A stretch of DNA of 64,000 bases from Sphingobacteruim zhuxiongii (GCF_009557615.1 NZ_CP045652.1:2542001-2606000), one strand, 5' to 3'; positions 37,591 to 46,475 are shown, counted from the stretch's first letter. Numbers and translations: made by a program. Notes: generated by a model not told the origin, from the letters alone.

Positions 37591-38391
37591 ATGAACACAG
37601 ATAACAATTACAAAGAAATTAATAAGACACTATGGAATGAGAAAGTAGCGTCGCACCTGTCTTCCGACTTCTATGATATGGAAAGTTTTCTTGCAGGAAA
37701 CAGTTCTCTAAATCCAGTCGAATTGGAACTTTTAGGTCATGTTGAAGGCAAAAAGATATTGCATCTTCAATGTCATTTTGGACAAGACACGCTATCCTTA
37801 GCGCGCTTAGGCGCCGAAGCAACGGGATTAGATTTATCAGACAAAACAATCCTGGCTGCAGAGGAGCTTGCTCAGAAACTCAATTTGGACGCTAAGTTTA
37901 TCTGTTCCGATGTATATAATACGCCTGAGACCCTAAATACTCAATTCGACATTGTATTCACGAGCTATGGAACGATCGGTTGGCTTCCGGATCTTGATGC
38001 CTGGGCAGCGGTCATCAAGCGTGTGTTAAAACCTGGTGGTAAATTGGTATTCGTTGAATTTCATCCAGTGGTCTGGATGTTTAATTATAATTTCGAAAAA
38101 GTAGGCTACAATTATTTCAACGACGGACCTGTAGAGGAAATGACGGAAGGTACATACGCTGATCGAGAAGCTGAAATCAGCAATAATAGTGTTTCATGGA
38201 ATCATTCCTTAGGTGAAGTTTTTACAGCATTGTTAAACCAAGGATTTCATATCAATTCCTTTCAGGAATATGATTACTCGCCGTATAACTGCTTTTTAAA
38301 TACCGAAGAGTTCGAGCCCAAGAAGTTTAGAATTAAACATTTAGGAAATAATATACCAATGCTGTACGCATTATCGGCTACAAAAGCATAA
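37591..38391 (+). CDS. Class I SAM-dependent methyltransferase
   Basis: A 266-residue methyltransferase with motif I HLQCHFGQDTLSLARLG (about residues 52-68) and the acidic strand-2 motif TGLDLSDK. The post-motif strand FDIVFTSYGTIGWLPDL and the Rossmann strand-5 region PGGKLVFVEFHPV follow. The HLQCHFGQDT version of motif I is typical of a bacterial subgroup without a known substrate. It starts nine bases after the EEP-family gene and is probably co-transcribed with it. It is not closely similar to the methyltransferase at 15267. Confidence 0.88.
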   Translation: MNTDNNYKEINKTLWNEKVASHLSSDFYDMESFLAGNSSLNPVELELLGHVEGKKILHLQCHFGQDTLSLARLGAEATGLDLSDKTILAAEELAQKLNLDAKFICSDVYNTPETLNTQFDIVFTSYGTIGWLPDLDAWAAVIKRVLKPGGKLVFVEFHPVVWMFNYNFEKVGYNYFNDGPVEEMTEGTYADREAEISNNSVSWNHSLGEVFTALLNQGFHINSFQEYDYSPYNCFLNTEEFEPKKFRIKHLGNNIPMLYALSATKA

Positions 38392-38405
38392 AATACCCCG
38401 TAATC

Positions 38406-38446
38406 AGGGATAAAGCATACGTAATTTACTGCGTACCTTTATCCCT
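38406..38446. other. Intergenic hairpin without T-run
   Basis: The arms AGGGATAAAG and CTTTATCCCT pair perfectly, with a partial inner pairing ACGTA/TGCGT. It lies between the methyltransferase and the SH3-type protein gene. There is no T-run, so it may be a weak attenuator or a processing or regulatory element. Confidence 0.45.
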
Positions 38447-38464
38447 AGGTTAGACGTCATAAAC

Positions 38465-39355
38465 ATGAAAAACAAATCCATTCCAGTAATAAATAAGTAT
38501 CTTTTCCTTTGCTTCTCATTTTTATTTATTTTGAGTTTACAGCAAGTGCATGCGCAGGAAGAAGCTGCTGCCTATGAGGTCATTGAAGATTTCAATCTAT
38601 GGCAAACGCACAAGGATAAAGAAGCGACGATATTTGCTAACATGGCTTATATACGTCAGAAGCCGTCCACTAAAAGTAGTCTTATCGACTCGATTCCGGT
38701 AGGAACGGCCATTAGATTCTTAGAAGATGAAGGACTGAATAGAACAGAGATTCGCGGCATGAATCTGCCTTGGTATAAAATTTCATATGAAATTAATAAA
38801 GAGAAAAGAAGCGGATATATCTGGTTAGGACTAGTTGCTTTAGATTGCAAGAAAGACCCTAAATCGGGCAATAGTTTCTTATACGGCATCTCCTGGACCA
38901 ATAATGAGCAGTCCTATGATTGGATCGAAGCGAAAGTGATCGACAAGAACAATCAATTAATTCAAAAGCATGGCTTTGCACACTATATGGGAGAACAATC
39001 CTTCGCTCATTCGGAATTTACAGAAGACAAAAGGCTAAAAGACACCAAAGCAATTTACAGCATTATATTCGCTGGAGAGGCTTGTGGTATACCTACCGTA
39101 ATTTATGGCTATGCATGGGATGGTACAAATCTGCACAGCCTGCCCAAAGTGTCCTCGGTATCAGATGCTGGGATCTACTATTATAGCGAAGAGTTAGATT
39201 TCCCTAAGCAAACTAAACAGGGAAACCAACTCATCGTTAAAAAGATTGAAGAAGGAGAAGTGATTGACGACAGCAAAGACGAGTTAGAATACAAAGTCAA
39301 AAAGTCGGAAGAGCACTATTCCTGGGATGGTAAAACTTACCAAAAGGTGAATTAA
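38465..39355 (+). CDS. Exported bacterial-SH3-like protein
   Basis: A 296-residue secreted protein with a signal peptide (FLFILSLQQVHAQEE). Residues about 55-120 look like a bacterial SH3 domain (NMAYIRQKPSTKSSLIDSIPVG, then WYKISYEINKEKRSGYIWLGL). The rest is beta-rich and unassigned and includes HYMGEQSFAHSEF and GEACGIPTVIYGYAW. A role at the peptidoglycan or in a signalling complex is possible for SH3_3 domains but is not shown. It is preceded by a stem-loop without T-run and convergent with bioA. Confidence 0.7.
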   Translation: MKNKSIPVINKYLFLCFSFLFILSLQQVHAQEEAAAYEVIEDFNLWQTHKDKEATIFANMAYIRQKPSTKSSLIDSIPVGTAIRFLEDEGLNRTEIRGMNLPWYKISYEINKEKRSGYIWLGLVALDCKKDPKSGNSFLYGISWTNNEQSYDWIEAKVIDKNNQLIQKHGFAHYMGEQSFAHSEFTEDKRLKDTKAIYSIIFAGEACGIPTVIYGYAWDGTNLHSLPKVSSVSDAGIYYYSEELDFPKQTKQGNQLIVKKIEEGEVIDDSKDELEYKVKKSEEHYSWDGKTYQKVN

Positions 39356-39356
39356 T

Positions 39357-40619
39357 CTATTGCTCCGCGATTTTTAAAATCGCGTCATATACATCATTTA
39401 AATCCTCCTCGGATATACAGTAAGGTGGAACGATATACACTGTATTTCCTAGCGGACGCATTAGGATCCGTTCCGCTAGGAATTTTTTATACAGTTGTTC
39501 TTGCATATTGTTGAAATAAGAAGTCCCTCCTACCCGCCAATCCATTGCTAGTATAGTTCCACACTGCCGAACCTCTTCTATGATCGGTACGGTCCTCACT
39601 TTCTCTGCAAAGGCTGTATGCTGCCCTACAATCCGCTGTATAGCCTCCAAAGTCTCCACTTGAAGGAGTAAATCCAAACTAGCTAAAGACGCCGCACAAG
39701 CTATAGGACTCGCTGTGAACGAATGGCCATGAAAAAAGGCCTTCATCTTTTCGTCAGCATAAAAAGCCTGATAAATTTCTTCTCGACACGTTGTAACTCC
39801 CAAAGGCATCGTACCTCCGGTTAATCCCTTGGAGAAGCACATGACATCAGGCTGCTCGCTAAGTTGATCTGCAGCAAATAAGGTTCCTGTTCTTCCAAAG
39901 CCCACAAATACTTCATCCTGAATCAGTATAACACCTCGATTTCTACAATGACGCATGAGCTGCGATAAAGCATCCACAGTATGCATCAACATCCCGCCTG
40001 CACCTTGCACCAAGGGCTCATAGATAAAGCATGCTAGCTCACTTGCATGTTGATCAATTAAGGTATACAATTCTTCGAGATTAGATGAATTCGGCGTATC
40101 GATAAAGATGACTTCAAATAATAAGTCTTGGAATGGGGCCGTCCATACTCCTCGCTCACTGACTGACATCGCACCGAACGTATCGCCATGATAACCATCT
40201 TTAAATGCGAGTATCTTGTTTTTTTTCTTCCCGCTTTGATGCGCAAATTGGATACACATCTTTAATGCGACTTCAACGGCTGTAGACCCGTTATCCGAAT
40301 AAAACACTTTCGTCTGATTTGCAGGCAACAACTCCAGTAGACGTTCCGATAGTGTGATAGCAGGTTGGTGCGTAAATCCAGCGAAGATAACTTGCTCTAA
40401 GCATTGCAATTGTTCGTATACTTTATCAGCGATATAGGGATGGGCATGGCCATGTAAAGTAACCCACCAAGATGAAACAGCATCGATATATCGATTTCCT
40501 TCTGCATCGAACAGATAGGATCCTTTTCCCGAAAGAATTGGGATATGCGTTGTTGTTTTCATTTGGCTATAAGGATGCCAATTAACCTGTCTATCGCGCG
40601 CTATTAGCTCATTGAACAT
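39357..40619 (-). CDS. bioA: Adenosylmethionine-8-amino-7-oxononanoate aminotransferase
   Basis: A 420-residue class III PLP aminotransferase. It converts KAPA to DAPA with S-adenosylmethionine as the usual amino donor. Seen are WHPYSQM and WWVTLHGHAHP near the N-terminus (both characteristic of BioA), FYSDNGSTAVEVALKM, DGYHGDTFGAMS, the cofactor-binding DEVFVGFGRTG and the Schiff-base lysine K264 in CFSKGLTGG. It is the last gene of the biotin operon and overlaps bioB by 16 bases, a sign of translational coupling. Confidence 0.96.
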   Translation of the reverse strand: MFNELIARDRQVNWHPYSQMKTTTHIPILSGKGSYLFDAEGNRYIDAVSSWWVTLHGHAHPYIADKVYEQLQCLEQVIFAGFTHQPAITLSERLLELLPANQTKVFYSDNGSTAVEVALKMCIQFAHQSGKKKNKILAFKDGYHGDTFGAMSVSERGVWTAPFQDLLFEVIFIDTPNSSNLEELYTLIDQHASELACFIYEPLVQGAGGMLMHTVDALSQLMRHCRNRGVILIQDEVFVGFGRTGTLFAADQLSEQPDVMCFSKGLTGGTMPLGVTTCREEIYQAFYADEKMKAFFHGHSFTASPIACAASLASLDLLLQVETLEAIQRIVGQHTAFAEKVRTVPIIEEVRQCGTILAMDWRVGGTSYFNNMQEQLYKKFLAERILMRPLGNTVYIVPPYCISEEDLNDVYDAILKIAEQ

Positions 40620-41599
40620 GATGTATTCACCTCCTTTTTCATTGGCTTTAAACCTAAATTTTTCAACATCGTCATATCCTCATCGACACCTGGGTTCGGC
40701 GTCACCAATAAGGTTTGTCGCTCGCCCGTGAAGATGGAGTTGGCCCCCGCCATAAAGCACCAGGCCTGTTCTTCTTCGCTCATTTCAATTCTTCCAGCAC
40801 TTAGACGAACCATCGAAGAAGGCAATACTATTCGAGCGGTAGCAATCATGCGAACCATTTCCCAAGTATCAATTTTCGGCAAATGTTCTAACGGCGTGCC
40901 AGCTACTCTAGCTAATGCGTTGATAGGAACAGATTCCGGATGTTTTTCCATATTTGCTAAGGTCATCAGCATAGAAATACGATCAGTTGGTTTCTCTCCC
41001 AGTCCGATGATACCGCCCGAACATACTGTAATGCCAGCTTTCCGGACATTCTTAATGGTCTCGATTCGATTATCAAACTTCCGTGTTGAGATGATTTCAT
41101 CATAAAACTCTTCAGAGGTATCCAAATTATGGTTGTACGCATATAGTCCTGCTTCTTGAAGTCGAAGGGCTTGACTTTCTGTGAGCATCCCTAATGTGCA
41201 ACACACTTCTAATCCGAGTTCGTTTACCCCTTTTACCATATCGATTATGCGGTCAAAATCTCGATTATCACGCACCTCTCTCCAAGCGGCAGCCATACAA
41301 AAGCGCGAAGAACCATTATCTTTTGCTTTCTGTGCATGTGCCAATACTGTTTCCGTCGGTAATAATGCCTGTACTTGAATATCAGTGTGATATCGAGCAG
41401 CTTGACCACAATACGAGCAGTCCTCAGGACAACCACCGGTCTTAACAGATAAAAGTGTGGAGATTTGTATTTCATCGGCTTTATGCCAGGCTCGATGGAC
41501 AGTAGCGGCCTCATAAACAAGCTGCATTAAGGGTTTATTATATATAGCCAACAGTTCTTCTTTCGTCCAATCGTGACGTAGGTTATTATTATTTTTCAT
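40604..41599 (-). CDS. bioB: Biotin synthase
   Basis: A 331-residue radical-SAM enzyme that inserts sulfur into dethiobiotin. The radical-SAM cluster motif is GGCPEDCSYCGQ (C57, C61, C64). Other family features are RFCMAAAWREV, CCTLGMLTE, YNHNLDTSEEFY, and the auxiliary [2Fe-2S] region near RLSAGRIEMS. It acts in the cytosol and requires SAM and iron-sulfur clusters. It lies 29 bases after bioD and overlaps bioA. The poly-Asn N-terminus (MKNNNN) is unremarkable. Confidence 0.97.
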   Translation of the reverse strand: MKNNNNLRHDWTKEELLAIYNKPLMQLVYEAATVHRAWHKADEIQISTLLSVKTGGCPEDCSYCGQAARYHTDIQVQALLPTETVLAHAQKAKDNGSSRFCMAAAWREVRDNRDFDRIIDMVKGVNELGLEVCCTLGMLTESQALRLQEAGLYAYNHNLDTSEEFYDEIISTRKFDNRIETIKNVRKAGITVCSGGIIGLGEKPTDRISMLMTLANMEKHPESVPINALARVAGTPLEHLPKIDTWEMVRMIATARIVLPSSMVRLSAGRIEMSEEEQAWCFMAGANSIFTGERQTLLVTPNPGVDEDMTMLKNLGLKPMKKEVNTSCSMS

Positions 41600-41628
41600 G
41601 CTTATTTAAAGGATAAACTAAATGCTCA

Positions 41629-42201
41629 TTAAACTTCTTTATTTTGCCAAGGATTGACTAGACATTCAACTCCAGCTGGTAAATGCTTACGTATGATAGA
41701 GGATGTCGCCTCAGAAAACTCACCGTTAAATACCACAGAATCTACAGGAATTCCTTTTGACACTAGCGCTTCAATCGAGAGCATCGTATGATTGATGCAT
41801 CCCAAATAATCTTGCAAAACCAATACAACAGAAAGATTTAAGTAAACAATGAGATCAATTATGAAATCCTCATCATTTATAGGTACATATAAACCTCCCG
41901 CCCCCTCCACAATAAGACTCCGATCGGTATCGGGTAAACTAAAATCCGACAACTGTATAGTCAGGCTATCCAGTGCTGCCGATGCATGTGGGGAAAGCGG
42001 CGCAGTCAATTTGTATCGTTCTGGAAATATCTTGACCTGTTGATCGACAAGCTCTGCAACTTGCATACTGTCGCTTGGTTGTAAATCGCCAGATTGAATG
42101 GGCTTCCAATAATCAGCATTCCATAACTTAACCAACATGGCTGCGACATGTGTCTTCCCAATGCCTGTCCCAATGCCCGTTACGAAAACTTTCTTTATCA
42201 T
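41629..42201 (-). CDS. bioD: Dethiobiotin synthetase
   Basis: A 190-residue ATP-dependent carboxylase that closes the ureido ring of biotin. The P-loop GIGTGIGKTHVA (K16) lies at the N-terminus. YWKPIQSGD and the VEGAGGLYVP motif, all conserved in BioD, follow. The length is slightly under the usual 210-230 residues. Its start overlaps the bioF stop by four bases (ATGA), a coupling typical of this operon. Confidence 0.95.
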   Translation of the reverse strand: MIKKVFVTGIGTGIGKTHVAAMLVKLWNADYWKPIQSGDLQPSDSMQVAELVDQQVKIFPERYKLTAPLSPHASAALDSLTIQLSDFSLPDTDRSLIVEGAGGLYVPINDEDFIIDLIVYLNLSVVLVLQDYLGCINHTMLSIEALVSKGIPVDSVVFNGEFSEATSSIIRKHLPAGVECLVNPWQNKEV

Positions 42202-43301
42202 AGGTATTCTTTTATTATGGTTGTCAATCGATCTATTTCATCAAAGCTATTGTGTGTATGTAAGCATATCCGAAGCCTTCCAGTGTTCACTGGAACCGTT
42301 GGCGGCATCACAGGATAGACCGATAATCCCGCCCTCTCGAGTTCTTCAGCTGTACTCTTCAACTTATTTAATTCAGGAATGATAACGGGCTGTATAGCAG
42401 AGAACAATACTTTTCTATCGGTTCTTTTTAAATGAGAATTAAAATACATGATGCGCTGCTGAAGCTGCTCTCGCAATGTGGGATTCTTGTCAATAAATTG
42501 ATAAGCCGCCTGTATACTAAGCGCCATCAAGTCTGAATTCCCAGTGCTATAAATGATTGGTGAAGCGAAGTTGACCAAATAATCATTTAGCTCTTGAGAA
42601 GCTAAAACGGCAGCCCCATGAAAGCCCATTGCTTTTCCAAAGGTGATAACCGTCGCGAACACCCGACTCATTAGCCCTTGCTCATAAACCAATCCATTAC
42701 CATAAACGCCGACTGCATGTGCTTCGTCAACGATCAAATTTGCACCATAAGCTTCTGTCAGATCAATTAAGTCTGCTAAAGGGGCGTAATCGCCATCCAT
42801 GGAATAGATAGACTCTACAAGCACCCAAATCTGCCCTCTAGCCTTTTTTAGCAGGCTCTCAAGATGATTTAAATCCTGATGTCGAAACTTCCACTTTGTG
42901 GCGGCACTCATTTGACAGCCATCATGAACAGAGCGATGAATCAATTCATCCACAAGAATCGTATCGCCACGGAGTGCTAACGAAGAGACAAGCGATAGGT
43001 TAGCAATATATCCTGAGGACATAAGTAAGGCGCTCTCGACTCCATAACGTTGCGCTAGAAAAGTTTCGACCTCTTCTTGGGTTCTCGTATTTCCGCTAAT
43101 CAATCTGGATCCCGTTGCTCCCTTCAGAGCGCTTGGATACTTGAGCACAATACTCATTAAATCTCCCTGAAACAATGGATTTCGTGCCAAGCCGAGATAA
43201 TCATTGGATGAGAAGTCCACGCAGTCCCTTTGCATCTTTAGCGTGCGGACTGTGCTATCTTCTATTCGATTAACCAACTTAGCCTGCCAGCTCCCTAACA
43301 T
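42198..43301 (-). CDS. bioF: 8-amino-7-oxononanoate synthase (KAPA synthase)
   Basis: A 367-residue PLP-dependent alpha-oxoamine synthase. It condenses L-alanine with a pimeloyl thioester to give KAPA. It has SSNDYLGLA, GATGSRLISGN, VDEAHAVGVYG and the PLP lysine K223 in TFGKAMGFHG. It overlaps the ferritin-like gene upstream by 23 bases and bioD downstream by four, so translation of all three is coupled. The close link to the ferritin-like gene points to a joint role in supplying or using the pimeloyl substrate. Confidence 0.95.
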   Translation of the reverse strand: MLGSWQAKLVNRIEDSTVRTLKMQRDCVDFSSNDYLGLARNPLFQGDLMSIVLKYPSALKGATGSRLISGNTRTQEEVETFLAQRYGVESALLMSSGYIANLSLVSSLALRGDTILVDELIHRSVHDGCQMSAATKWKFRHQDLNHLESLLKKARGQIWVLVESIYSMDGDYAPLADLIDLTEAYGANLIVDEAHAVGVYGNGLVYEQGLMSRVFATVITFGKAMGFHGAAVLASQELNDYLVNFASPIIYSTGNSDLMALSIQAAYQFIDKNPTLREQLQQRIMYFNSHLKRTDRKVLFSAIQPVIIPELNKLKSTAEELERAGLSVYPVMPPTVPVNTGRLRICLHTHNSFDEIDRLTTIIKEYL

Positions 43302-43914
43302 GCTCGTATGCCTTCTCTACCTCTAATGCAATTGCTGCAAACCAATGGTCAAACAATTGCTTTTCTAATAATAAGATTACAGCCGCGTGCTGCTCCCATT
43401 GCTTATCGAACTCCTGCAGCGCTTTAATCATCTCCTCTAAATGCCCCTCTTCTTCTAGGATAATCGACTTCACCATCGCTTTCGATTGCCGTTGTGTGAG
43501 AACCTCTTGATAAATCGGATATAGTTCGTCAGCACGCACCTCGATAGCGTATGTAACAAACAAATACGCTGCATACTTCAAGGCTTTCGTGTCCAATGTA
43601 AAATGCTCCTTCAAATAGCGACAGGCTTGAATATCGAGGGAATGCAAGTAAAACATGGTTTGATTTGCCGCCAAGAGGTTTTTTGGGATATAATCAGGAC
43701 ATGCATATAGATCAAGTTTAGCGATCTGCTTTTTCAAGTAATAAGCATGACGATGTTCTTCAGCAGCATGCTTCAATTGCATAATATTCGTTGTAAAGCG
43801 ATCTTCACTTGCCGAGATCTTCCGCGCACCAGCATTCTCCATAAAGGAAAGGGTATTTAACCATTTCCCATGCAGGCTATCGTTTTTAACGATCCGATCT
43901 AGAATAGTTCTCAT
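43279..43914 (-). CDS. Ferritin-like di-iron protein of the biotin operon
   Basis: A 211-residue, all-helical cytosolic protein at the head of the biotin operon. Four helices carry a complete di-iron ligand set: E26 (SFMENAG), E53xxH56 (EEHRH), E125 (YAIEVRADE) and E155xxH158 (EEEGH). The spacings (27 residues between E26 and E53, 30 between E125 and E155) are those of ferritin-fold oxygenases and MiaE-like hydroxylases. I do not recognise a named family. Overlap with bioF and the lack of bioC, bioH, bioI or bioW here suggest, as inference, a part in making or releasing the pimeloyl chain, perhaps by oxidative cleavage. A protective or iron-storage role is the alternative. Confidence 0.7.
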   Translation of the reverse strand: MRTILDRIVKNDSLHGKWLNTLSFMENAGARKISASEDRFTTNIMQLKHAAEEHRHAYYLKKQIAKLDLYACPDYIPKNLLAANQTMFYLHSLDIQACRYLKEHFTLDTKALKYAAYLFVTYAIEVRADELYPIYQEVLTQRQSKAMVKSIILEEEGHLEEMIKALQEFDKQWEQHAAVILLLEKQLFDHWFAAIALEVEKAYEHVRELAG

Positions 43915-43978
43915 ATTTCTCCATTTGCTGTAAAAGTACTACCTTGCCGGCACGTTAAACCCTACCAGTTTTAATATT
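43915..43978. promoter_or_regulatory. Divergent promoter region of the biotin operon and MocR gene
   Basis: This 64-base intergenic stretch must hold both promoters. The minus strand has TACTTTTA, seven of eight matches to the -7 element. Two direct CTACC repeats (43939-43943 and 43962-43966) are 23 bases apart, about two helical turns, which could suit a dimeric MocR protein. No BirA-type palindrome is seen. Confidence 0.35.
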
Positions 43979-45454
43979 ATGAGTAGTCCGGAAAGTATTC
44001 CATATCGTAGTTTTATCCAATTTGATCGCGATCTTAATCAACCAGTATACTTACAGATAGCCCAGCAGTTCATCAATGCTATCGCACGTGGTCATTTACG
44101 CTCCGGAACGAAACTACTGGGTACTCGACAATTAGCGGAACTATTGGACGTACATCGAAATACGATTAGCGCCGTTTATGAAGAGTTGTTTTCGCAAGGC
44201 TGGGTAGAAATTATCGCCAATCGCGGTACATTTATTTCCTCAGAGCTGCCCACATTACTTCCGAGCAATGAAATGGAAAATCAGTATCCGAAAGCGGCTG
44301 GCTACCCCTTCAAAAAATCCTTTCTGCTAGATAATCCATTTGAGAAGATTGAATACGACCTTAGTTTTAACGATGGTACTCCCGATATCCGACTAACACA
44401 AATTGAAGACCTCTCGAGGATCTATGCTGCAAACTTAAAGCGCAAAGGCAATCGTAAAAAAATGGGCTACTATAATCAAGATGGTAGTGAATATTTTAAA
44501 GAGCAACTCACCCATCATCTTCAACTTACCCGTGGGCTAGCGATATCAAAAGAAAATCTTTTGATTACGAGAAGCATGGAAATGAGTTTATTTATCATCG
44601 CCGAGATTATCCTTGAACCTGATGATATTGTAGTCGTGGCAGATATAGGTTATTTTTCTTCTAACATGATTTTTCAAAAAGCAGGCAACCGTGTCTGTAC
44701 AATCCCTGTCGATCAAGATGGAATAGATACAACTGCCCTGAAGCAACTGTGTGAGTCAGAGAAGATACGTATGGTATACGTCACAGCACAGCAACACTAC
44801 CCAACAACCGTTTCTTTATCAGCTCAGCGCAGATTGGAACTTACTCAGCTGGCTAATCAATACGGCTTCATCATTGTTGAGGATGATTATGATTACGACT
44901 TTCATTATGAAAAGCAACCTATATTACCCCTTGCGAGCAACGATCAAAATGGTATGGTCATCTATGTGGGTTCATTTGGAAAATCACTTGCTCCAGGTTT
45001 CCGAACAGGCTTTATCGTCGCTCCAGAGAATATTATGCAAGAAATGCGAAAGCATCTTGGGATTATTGACAGGCAAGGTGATATCCTCATGGAACAAGCA
45101 TTAGGCGAACTTATCGAAGAAGGTGTAATCGACCGACAGCTAAAGAAATCAATTAAAGTCTATAAGGAACGTCGTGACTATCTAGGAAAACTATTGACTG
45201 CAGAACTGAGAGATTGGGTAGAGTTCAACCTACCGAAAGGAGGACTTGCGATATGGTTAAACTGGAAGAAACCCATCAATCTCTATGAGCTAGCAAAGCG
45301 CTGCGAGCAAAGGCACTTATTTCTTCCGAAAACCTTACTGTATCAAACACATCATATACGAGGAACACGATTAGGCTTTGGTAATTTAGATTCTCAGGAA
45401 ATGAGTCAGGCAATCGGCATCCTAAAAGAAGTTCTTAGTGAAATGGAGAATTAG
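43979..45454 (+). CDS. MocR-type (GntR/aminotransferase) transcriptional regulator
   Basis: A 491-residue regulator. The N-terminal winged helix of the GntR family (QPVYLQIAQQFINAIARGHLRSGTKLLGTRQLAELLDVHRNTISAVYEEL, about 20-75) is joined to a class I aminotransferase-like domain. That domain has EDDYDYDF near 301-308 and the PLP-binding lysine K335 in GSFGKSLAPGF. Such proteins bind PLP and an effector amine or amino acid. It is divergent from the biotin operon by only 64 bases, so it is a good candidate for its regulator. BioF and BioA in that operon are themselves PLP enzymes. The real effector is not known. Confidence 0.9.
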   Translation: MSSPESIPYRSFIQFDRDLNQPVYLQIAQQFINAIARGHLRSGTKLLGTRQLAELLDVHRNTISAVYEELFSQGWVEIIANRGTFISSELPTLLPSNEMENQYPKAAGYPFKKSFLLDNPFEKIEYDLSFNDGTPDIRLTQIEDLSRIYAANLKRKGNRKKMGYYNQDGSEYFKEQLTHHLQLTRGLAISKENLLITRSMEMSLFIIAEIILEPDDIVVVADIGYFSSNMIFQKAGNRVCTIPVDQDGIDTTALKQLCESEKIRMVYVTAQQHYPTTVSLSAQRRLELTQLANQYGFIIVEDDYDYDFHYEKQPILPLASNDQNGMVIYVGSFGKSLAPGFRTGFIVAPENIMQEMRKHLGIIDRQGDILMEQALGELIEEGVIDRQLKKSIKVYKERRDYLGKLLTAELRDWVEFNLPKGGLAIWLNWKKPINLYELAKRCEQRHLFLPKTLLYQTHHIRGTRLGFGNLDSQEMSQAIGILKEVLSEMEN

Positions 45455-45870
45455 TTTTCCATTTTCATACGAATCGAAGGCGCAATAGATGGTCGTTGAA
45501 AGTGAATATACATTCGTTTGTATTTGATTATCTCTCTAGAATCTGAAAGATTCGTCATCTTGATATCCTTAAATATCACTTCAGCAGCTTTGCGTTCCAT
45601 CCGAATAGCAAAATCTAGAAATTCTTTAAACAATGCTCTTCGCTGTTGTGTGCTAAACTCGCTTTGTTCGCATAACCAAAGAATGATGTCATCATCAAAG
45701 TGAAGTGTTGTACGATGTGATTTGCTATGAAGGAAATATACAATGGGATCAGGCCCATTATTGGTAAACAAACCGAAACCAATCTGTCCATCGTGGTTAT
45801 TAAAAATATAAGCATAGAAATGGATGGTACCAATCATTGCAGAATCCACCAATATATTCTTCGAAATCAT
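45451..45870 (-). CDS. Hypothetical protein
   Basis: A 139-residue soluble protein with an N-terminal beta-rich half (IGTIHFYAYIFNNHDGQIGFGLFTNNG) and a helical C-terminal half (QQRRALFKEFLDFAIRMERKAAEV). It overlaps the MocR gene end by four bases on the opposite strand. I do not recognise a family. The frame is open over its full length with normal codon use, which supports a real gene. Confidence 0.5.
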   Translation of the reverse strand: MISKNILVDSAMIGTIHFYAYIFNNHDGQIGFGLFTNNGPDPIVYFLHSKSHRTTLHFDDDIILWLCEQSEFSTQQRRALFKEFLDFAIRMERKAAEVIFKDIKMTNLSDSREIIKYKRMYIHFQRPSIAPSIRMKMEN

Positions 45871-46322
45871 ACAAACTTCTTTAAGCTAATAATCTAATTC
45901 ACATTGGCGTAGATGCCATACCCAAATATAATGAATTTCAACAAATATTAGTTAATAAATTAAATAGCCCGTAAGCCCTAATGATCAAAATTTAATAAAT
46001 TATTCCCCTAAATATAGAATTTTACCATAAAATATAATTTTATCTCAATACAACAAACTGTATCCAGCATGTTACAGCGTAAAGAATACAGCAAGCATCT
46101 TACTATCAATATAATAACAATAAAACAATCTAAAATTAACAACAATAGAAATTCAATCAGCACTTCAGCCACTGTAGTTTTTAATTACAGCCTCACTATC
46201 GATTCATCTATAAATTCTTGATTGAATTCCCCTACATTTCCTCTCCACTGCAACTTAAATAAAAAATATCTTCTTAGAAATGAGCTTATTTGCATAAAAA
46301 CGCATATTTTTAGTAGAATATA
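45871..46322. other. AT-rich intergenic region upstream of tRNA-His
   Basis: About 450 bases of strongly AT-rich sequence with no open frame or RNA I can support. Only the tRNA-His promoter at its right end is recognisable. Confidence 0.5.
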
Positions 46323-46354
46323 TTTGGAGGATATAGAGATTAATTCTACTTTTG
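46323..46354 (+). promoter_or_regulatory. Promoter of tRNA-His
   Basis: TTTG at 46323-46326 is followed after 20 bases by TACTTTTG at 46347-46354, a full Bacteroidota consensus. Transcription should start a few bases before the tRNA. Confidence 0.75.
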
Positions 46355-46369
46355 TATCACAAAATCACG

Positions 46370-46443
46370 GTAGGTATAGCTCAGTTGGTTAGAGCACTAG
46401 ATTGTGGTTCTAGGGGTCGTGGGTTCGAGCCCCATTACTTACC
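46370..46443 (+). tRNA. tRNA-His (anticodon GTG)
   Basis: A 74-base cloverleaf. The acceptor arm GTAGGTA pairs with TACTTAC, the anticodon loop is TTGTGGT (GTG) and the T-arm contains GGGTTCGAGCCCC. The discriminator base is C, and the base before the tRNA (46369) is G, as needed for histidine identity. CCA is not encoded. Confidence 0.95.
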
Positions 46444-46445
46444 CG

Positions 46446-46475
46446 AAAAGCTTCTCTGAAAAGAGAAGCTTTTTA
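46446..46475 (+). terminator. Terminator of tRNA-His
   Basis: The arms AAAAGCTTCTCT and AGAGAAGCTTTT pair around GAAA, followed by a short T-tract. It starts three bases after the tRNA. Confidence 0.85.
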
